A stretch of 24,840 bases of DNA from the NCBI GenBank assembly GCA_027600665.1, contig JADGJL010000333.1:1-24840 (forward strand), read 5' to 3'. The position numbers were made by a program, and so were the translations under genes. Of the stretch, positions 19,577 to 24,840 are shown piece after piece. The notes beneath the pieces were generated by a model. It did not search any database and was not told the DNA's origin. It saw nothing but the letters and a program-made list of their open reading frames with translations. How positions within the stretch are numbered: position 1 is the first letter of the stretch; each line of letters opens with the position of its first letter. Source of the DNA: Irineochytrium annulatum. Lineage: Eukaryota > Chytridiomycota > Chytridiomycetes > Chytridiales > Chytridiaceae.

Positions 19577-19649
19577 TGGAGAATGGGGGTATCGATCCCC
19601 CTGCCTCTCGCATGCTAAGCGAGTGCTCTACCATATGAGCTAATTCCCC
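19577..19649 (-). tRNA. tRNA-Ala (anticodon AGC)
   Basis: The minus strand reads as a complete 73-nt cloverleaf. The acceptor stem GGGGAAT pairs with ATTCTCC (one G-U) and has discriminator A. The D stem is GCTC/GAGC and the anticodon stem CTCGC/GCGAG with loop TTAGCAT, so the anticodon is AGC. The variable loop is AGGCA, and the T stem GGGGG/CCCCC encloses loop ATCGATA. The ATCGAT T-loop form is known in eukaryotic tRNA-Ala. There is no intron, and CCA is not encoded. A T-rich tract follows on the minus strand, as expected for an RNA polymerase III terminator. Confidence 0.95.
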
Positions 19650-20089
19650 TTGCATATCATTACCAAAATATGCATATAATAACGTATACTGCAGCACTAC
19701 TTTTACTTTTTAGTAATCCTGTTAATTCGCCAACACCACGCCTATTTTATCTAAACGCCAGGATTTTTTTTGTTCAGAAGCTCTAGCGTGCCTGCTGCGA
19801 GTTGTGTCCAGTAAGAAAATAACAGGGAAGAATTAACTGGTTGTCGCGTATATTCAGGATGCCTGCATCCGAAAAAAAAAAGGAGCAAATATAGAAACAT
19901 ACGACAGATCAGAAGGTTATATGTGCGTCGTTACAGCATTGTATTCGCAGGTATGTACGGAAAAAGCTTAGTTGCCTGTCAGAGAAGTAGGGTGTACGAT
20001 CGAAGGAAAAGAAATGCTCAAAGGATAAATGACAATGATATCAATTATGAAATGCGAACGAAGGAAACGATTTGTGCAGCGGAAAATCA
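19650..20089. other. Intergenic region between tRNA and mucin-like gene
   Basis: This region is AT-rich, with an A10 run near 19872 and no supported exon. It holds the 5' flank of the minus-strand tRNA and the 3' region of the minus-strand membrane protein gene. Confidence 0.5.
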
Positions 20090-21745
20090 TCATACCCCCA
20101 ACTCTGAATCCCATTCCGAATACTCGGTAAACTCCGTCGGCGCGAGACTCTTCCCCCCATCGGTCATTATGCTCATGTGCCTCTGCCTCGCCTCCCTTAC
20201 AAATCCCGTGGCCGCCCTCCCAGCTCCGTCGTATCTCCCACCACTGCGACCGCTCCCGTGCGACGAGTACTCCCGCTCCTCGCCGCGCGGCGACACGGGC
20301 GACCTCGCTTTAACCGTCGCAACAGATGGTCCCGCCGTTCGAGGCTGCGGGGGCGTCCTAAACGCCCGCGCCTGCGCGTCGCGCTCTACCTTCTCGTATT
20401 CAATAGCGTCCGTCGGCGGAGATGGCAAGCCGCGGCGCTGTACGACACGCACGCCTGCCGCCGCGCTCGATGCGCCTGCCACGGGAACCCTGGCCACCCC
20501 CGCTACTCTTGCATCGACGTTGATGCGGCTGGCGCCACCGGAGCGCGGCTCGATAAACATCCGCCGACCCTCCGTGAGGTCGTCGCCCTCCGTACTGGCC
20601 ACCGTCGGCGCGAGGGAGTATTTGCGGTCCATGGACGGTCGCGTCTGGTTAGGAGATTGAGTGACGGGATTGGCGAGGGGGTCGGTGTAGGGGCTGCCGG
20701 AGCGGCCGTTGGCACCGTACTGTGATGCGGGGTTGACAGCGACGGGTAATGTCGGCGCGCCAACGTCCGACCCGCCGTAGTACGAGGCGGAATAGTACGG
20801 TGCGACGAGATCGGATGTACCAAGGTGCGAGCCACCGATTTGCGAGCCGGCGCGCTCAGACCCAGTCCGCGATCCATGCAGCGACCCGTATTGGGAGGCG
20901 TAGTAGGGCGCAAATCCGACCTGCCCCTGCTGCGGCTGGTAGCGTGGTATAGTCGTGTTAGCCGGGTTCTGGTTAGACCCCATCGTCTCGTTCCCATAAA
21001 CGTTGCCAGCATAATTGAACGCTGCCGTTGACCCCATCTGCTGCATGAGCGGCACCGCATCGCTTCCCCTTCTCTTTCCGTCCTGCCCAACTCCCGTGCC
21101 AGTGATCGACCCAGTATCCGACCCAGCCAGCCGCAAGCTCGTCCGTTTAAATAAGCTCCGCCGCTTCGTCCCGACAGGTCCGCCAAAGCCCAAGGTGCCA
21201 TCCAGAGCGCGCTGTCGCTCCTTGTGGAGGCGCGTCGCGGCGCGGGTTTTCCGGCAGACGATGAAGAAGATCACGATCACGCCTACTGCAACGAGGGCTG
21301 CCGCGAGAAGAACGGGGACCTGAAGGGACGGCCAGTTTGGGGAGGCGCCGGCCGCAGCAACATCCGCGGGGGCGACCGAGGTTGTAGTGGGCATCACTGA
21401 GGAACTTGCGACGGTTTCGGAGGAGGCAGATGTGGTCGTTATAAAGTCTGCGGCAGTTGAAGGTGGTGTTGAGGATGATGTGGTGGATGACGAAAGGGAA
21501 GTTGAAGTTGTGGTCCCGCTTGTCGTGAGGGTAGAGCTCGACGAGGTGGTGCCGGAAGACGATGACACAGCCGATGTGATCATGGTCGAACTCTGAGTCG
21601 GGGTCGGTGGGAGGACTGGCGACGTCGACGACGCCGCCGTCGAAGTTGACCGTGCCACTGACGATGACATGGTGGTTCCGCCGTCCGTTGTTGCTAGAAC
21701 CTGCCGCCGTCCCCAACGACCGTAATATCCGTCCATGATCGTCAT
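20090..21745 (-). CDS. Single-pass membrane protein with Ser/Thr-rich ectodomain
   Basis: One exon encodes 551 residues. Residues about 25-130 are almost wholly Ser and Thr with some Pro and Ala, a mucin-like region likely to be O-mannosylated. A transmembrane helix follows at about 142-164 (VPVLLAAALVAVGVIVIFFI), then a basic stop-transfer RKTRAATRLHKERQR. The long cytoplasmic tail of about 380 residues is rich in Gly, Ser, Tyr and Gln. The layout resembles fungal wall-stress sensors (Mid2/Wsc-like) and SKG6/AXL2-type TM proteins, but no cysteine-rich WSC domain is present. No cleavable signal peptide is visible after the first ATG (MTIMDGYYGRWGRR), so it is either a reverse signal-anchor protein or has a missed upstream exon. 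The function as a surface sensor is inferred from architecture only. Confidence 0.75.
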   Translation of the reverse strand: MTIMDGYYGRWGRRQVLATTDGGTTMSSSVARSTSTAASSTSPVLPPTPTQSSTMITSAVSSSSGTTSSSSTLTTSGTTTSTSLSSSTTSSSTPPSTAADFITTTSASSETVASSSVMPTTTSVAPADVAAAGASPNWPSLQVPVLLAAALVAVGVIVIFFIVCRKTRAATRLHKERQRALDGTLGFGGPVGTKRRSLFKRTSLRLAGSDTGSITGTGVGQDGKRRGSDAVPLMQQMGSTAAFNYAGNVYGNETMGSNQNPANTTIPRYQPQQGQVGFAPYYASQYGSLHGSRTGSERAGSQIGGSHLGTSDLVAPYYSASYYGGSDVGAPTLPVAVNPASQYGANGRSGSPYTDPLANPVTQSPNQTRPSMDRKYSLAPTVASTEGDDLTEGRRMFIEPRSGGASRINVDARVAGVARVPVAGASSAAAGVRVVQRRGLPSPPTDAIEYEKVERDAQARAFRTPPQPRTAGPSVATVKARSPVSPRGEEREYSSHGSGRSGGRYDGAGRAATGFVREARQRHMSIMTDGGKSLAPTEFTEYSEWDSELGV

Positions 21746-22503
21746 CTCCGCGGCGCACCGTCGAGCGAAGTGGCGTTGGAGAGTCCAACCGGGATGGTGC
21801 TGTTGACAAGTCGCCGCAAATGACTCGTCGCGTTTCCACTATTTGAAACACGGGAGGCATAGTATCACTTGTGCTTCATTCCTTACTCAGTCGCTAGAGA
21901 TTGAACTTCCTGAGTGGGGGGGACCGTAAATTGCGAGACCGTAGACGTTGAGATCTTAAGCCATCTTAACCGCTCTTGGTCCTCCCGCTGGCTATGACGC
22001 GGCATGGAACTACAATAATGTGGGCCAGCTGCTCGTTGTCGCGACCTGAGGCGGCGGAAAGGAAAAATAAAATCGGTGTGGAAGAGGAGTAGCGGCGGTC
22101 GACACGTCGCGGTTGCGGTTTGAAGCGATCCAGCTTGCAGCGACCAGGACTTCAACTCGGAATTCGCCAGTTGCTGCTGACCGGTCGAGGGATAGGACAG
22201 TGTTTGAACCTAATAAATCGTGAAAGTTACCTGGGAAGCGGACTAAAGCCGAACTTTTTTCGCCGCCGAGCGCGGGCGAGAGATGGAGCTGCCATTGACA
22301 GCAATCGAGGATAATTTAAAATGTTCGAGGGGACTTCAGGGCTAGAAAAGGAGGCGCCCGACCTCGGCGAGGCCGTCGTCCGATGGCACGCACTGCAGAG
22401 GATGCCGGAATGGTCAAGTTGGACAACTCCCTGTTCAAGCGCACTCTCACCACCTCTCGTTTCGAAGTTTTTGCCTACCTGACCGTCACCGCCGCATCAC
22501 TCG
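21746..22503. promoter_or_regulatory. Shared divergent upstream region
   Basis: This 758-bp gap lies between two genes transcribed away from each other, both encoding predicted surface proteins. I see no supported exon. An open frame on the minus strand, 21147-21860, overlaps the membrane protein start in another frame and lacks domain support. Individual promoter elements cannot be assigned from sequence alone. Confidence 0.4.
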
Positions 22504-23900
22504 ATGGCTACCGGTGCTACTGCCTCCATCACCTTCGTCCCGACCAACACGGTCCTGGCCACGGCTGACGTCGTCGCTACCATCTTCCCCCAGCCGGCAA
22601 TCTGGTACCCGCAGCCTCCTTCTTTCCCGAATGCCAGTAAGTGTTCTTAATAGAGGCTGGCTGGGCAATATGATCGCGGAGGCCGGGTGCGGCGTATGGA
22701 CGACGAAGCTCTTGGCGGTCCTCTGGCCGTCGACCGTGCGATGCACCCTGATCGCCCCGTCGTCAGCCACCACCTCGATTTAACCTCCGCCTTCAATAGC
22801 CATTTGCAAGGCAGCAAACTGGAATTTAGGTCCTGATGCCAAGGACCCATACGCTCCACCTGGTCCATACCCGGTGGCCGGCCAGCAGGTTTACATCCAA
22901 GGCAAGAATTATTTCCCCTTTTTTTTCAAGATTGGACATCTTGTAATATCTCTGCAGATGCGCAGAACTTCTGCATCAACTTGCCGAACCCGAAGAGCGA
23001 CTACTTGAAGAAGCAGTGGTATGATCAAGGTAATTCTTATTTTTCTGCTTTCTTCTTTTTCGCCGTTAATGTGTCGATTTCTAGGCTTTGCGCCCACCAT
23101 GGTCCAAGGGGAGGGTTTCGTGCAGTGCTACTGCGTCGGCGCCTATTTGTCACCGGGTTGCGAGAAGATGCCTGCCGGCGGCATCACGAGCGCGCACGTC
23201 CTCACAAACCAGGTGTTGAACAACGAGCCCTACATTCAGATCACGGGCACGATGGATTGCGGTGTTTTGAACATCAACTGTGTCGGGTCGTACTTCGGCG
23301 TTTTCGACGATGGAGGCCAGTGTAAGTATATGGAATTCAAAGCCTGTTTCCTCCACCCCCATATTCTAATAACATTCGTTCATAGACGACTCTGTCGGCT
23401 TCCAAAACTGCGGTAAGGAACCCTACTCTGGCGTCGACGCCGCCAAGCATCCGACTATGCCTCAGTACGTCGAGCAGGCCGGCGACGGCATCTTTTGCAT
23501 GCGCATCTGCGCCGGCGGCCAGGGCGAGCACGATCCTTGCAACGTCAAGAACGACACGGCTGGCTGCTACGACACCATGGGCTTTGTCAACACACCAGGC
23601 TTCTCCACCGACGGCGTCGCCATCAACGTCAACTTGCCGCCCCCGAGCAACAATACGCTCGGCAACTATCTCGGCCCGTACATGCAGATCACGATGACCA
23701 CCACCACTACCACGTCCGCGGCCGCTACGGCGACGGGAGCGGTGACGAATCCCGCGTCTGGGGGCGCGACGCCTGCTCCCGGTGGGTCTGTCGCGTCTGT
23801 GTCGGCTACTGGCGCGACGACGAAGAGTGGGGCGGGCAGGACTGTCCTTGGTGGTGGTGCTGGGTTCATCTTTGTGATTGCTGCCACGCTTCTCTTCTAG
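22504..23900 (+). CDS. Macrofage-activating-glycoprotein-like surface protein, probable GPI anchor
   Basis: Five exons, 22504-22636, 22800-22901, 22958-23029, 23085-23321 and 23386-23900, give 352 residues. All junctions are in phase 1. Intron 2 is a GC-AG intron (GCAAGA donor at 22902), and only that junction restores IQDAQNFCINLPNP. The Cys-rich body (DAQNFC, VQGEGFVQCYCVGAYL, ITGTMDCGVLNINC, YDDGGQY-like, NCGKEPYSGVD, AGDGIFCMRIC) resembles the fungal 'macrofage activating glycoprotein' family as I remember it. A Thr/Ala/Gly-rich stalk and a hydrophobic end, AGFIFVIAATLLF, suggest GPI attachment and a cell-wall location. No signal peptide follows the ATG, which is odd for such a protein. 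A TGA at 22480 and the lack of any nearby acceptor block extension. The first intron (163 bp) is longer than the others. Confidence 0.8.
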
Positions 23901-24761
23901 ACGGTCTACATTTGGCATGGGTGAGGGGGATGTCGTCCTCCCGCTTTTTGTAATCTTCGTTATCCTCTTAACTCCAAGCTACTTCTATATGGTCGAGCCG
24001 CTTTTTTATCCCCTTTTTTGGCTACTCTGCGTTTCGTCTTTACTGCTTTTTTTAGCCCTCTTATTACTGTTTTAAGCATGTGCTGTGAACTTTCCCCTTT
24101 ACTTATAGGATTCATCGCACTTGTGTCTTGTGCCGCGTGTATTTGGCCTTGGTCTTGTCTATCCATGTTCTACGTCATTTTGTTGGCTTGTTAAAAGACA
24201 TAAATGCTTTTGCGGAGAATGGTGATTTCAAGCATTCGGTTGTAATTAACGACGCATGCGGGCTATGGATATTGTTTTATCAATCCGATTTAAGGACGTT
24301 CCTCCAGGTCGACAAGCATCCTGGCGTGTCTTCGCAAAATGAACGTCGATGTAACAAGCGGCACAAAAAGGCTTACACGAAGAACGATAACAATCCACAT
24401 TATGGTCAATTTGGCTCAGATCTTACTCCACTTGTATAGACATTAGCAATGCTACCTATGATGAACTTGTACATACAGAAAAAGGGTAACAAGAAAAGCA
24501 AATGGTGACGGGGTGAAGTTGTCAGACGATATGATATGCTAACGCAAAAGGAAGGAAATAAAGAAGCGGTGACGAGAAAATCAAACGAGAATTGTCCGTA
24601 AATACGACAGTCTACCCCAAACGACTAAGATGCGACATCCCCAACAGTATTAAAACACAGCTATTCAAACTAGTACCTCATCCACCGCGCCCCAGCTGAC
24701 CATGTAACACATCTAAATTTCCCCGACAAAACGACGATGCCTCCCAATCCAGTGAAGATCC
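23901..24761. other. Intergenic stretch at the right end
   Basis: The first part is T-rich and likely the 3' UTR of the glycoprotein gene. The rest is AT-rich, with only a chance open frame at 24128-24439 that shows no recognisable domain. Confidence 0.5.
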
Positions 24762-24840
24762 TCACCCCTCCATCTCGAAATCGCCTTGCTCATACTCCAT
24801 CCCCGCCATCATCCACCTGGGCTCCTCCCAACCCATCCAC
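24762..24840 (-). CDS. Possible 3' end of a minus-strand gene, cut by window edge
   Basis: On the minus strand, one frame reads without a stop from the window edge through WEEPRWMMAGMEYEQGDFEM to a TGA at 24764-24762. The peptide is well balanced and acidic, like a natural C-terminus, and the following DNA is AT-rich. With only 25 codons visible this is a guess. Confidence 0.3.
   Translation of the reverse strand, partial: WMGWEEPRWMMAGMEYEQGDFEMEG

Noticed and set aside
21147..21860. A 237-codon minus-strand open frame overlapping the mucin-like gene start
   Set aside because: It conflicts in frame with the Ser/Thr-rich transmembrane protein and has no signal peptide or domain of its own.
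22514..22783. An open frame running through the first intron of the glycoprotein gene
   Set aside because: The spliced version rejoins a conserved Cys-rich protein, while this frame gives Ser/Pro-rich text and stops.

Overview
The window looks like nuclear DNA from a filamentous or zoosporic fungus. It carries many short introns (mostly 45-80 bp) with GTRNGT donors, CTAAC/CTGAC branch-like sites and TAG/CAG acceptors. Gene packing is compact, and the proteins are typically fungal: a DUF1769 protein, a macrofage-activating-glycoprotein-like surface protein and an ethanolamine-type amino acid permease. PTEN, protein-L-isoaspartate methyltransferase and a CD225 (dispanin) domain protein together hint at an early-diverging lineage such as a chytrid rather than a yeast. 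That placement is an inference.

Layout, left to right. 2-1407 (+) is the 3' part of a basic, nuclear-looking protein with an in-frame 35-residue repeat. 2098-3126 (+) is a weak, probably frameshifted locus. 3613-4865 (+) encodes a CD225-domain membrane protein. 5193-6143 (+) encodes protein-L-isoaspartate O-methyltransferase. 6383-9025 (+) encodes an APC-superfamily permease split into 15 exons. 9241-11003 (+) encodes an F-box protein. 11245-12503 (+) encodes PTEN. 12746-13068 (+) encodes an 88-residue SERBP1/HABP4-like protein. 13448-14661 (+) encodes a DUF1769 protein. 14827-17426 (+) encodes a 645-residue orphan protein with hydrophobic segments at both ends, in 11 exons. 17427-20089 is gene-poor and holds a diverged tandem duplication with a conserved hairpin and a tRNA-Ala(AGC) on the minus strand. 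20090-21745 (-) encodes a mucin-like single-pass membrane protein. 22504-23900 (+) encodes a probably GPI-anchored glycoprotein. The right edge may hold the 3' end of a minus-strand gene.

Exon models were built by hand from splice sites, phase continuity and protein-family fit. For the methyltransferase, permease, F-box, PTEN, SERBP1-like, DUF1769, orphan and glycoprotein genes, every junction keeps reading frame through to the stop. The genes form no operon-like pathway. One loose theme is membrane and surface biology: CD225 protein, permease, PTEN, the orphan membrane protein, the mucin-like protein and the glycoprotein. The best candidates for something undescribed are the 645-residue orphan, the fungal CD225 protein, and the duplicated hairpin element near 18.3-18.8 kb.
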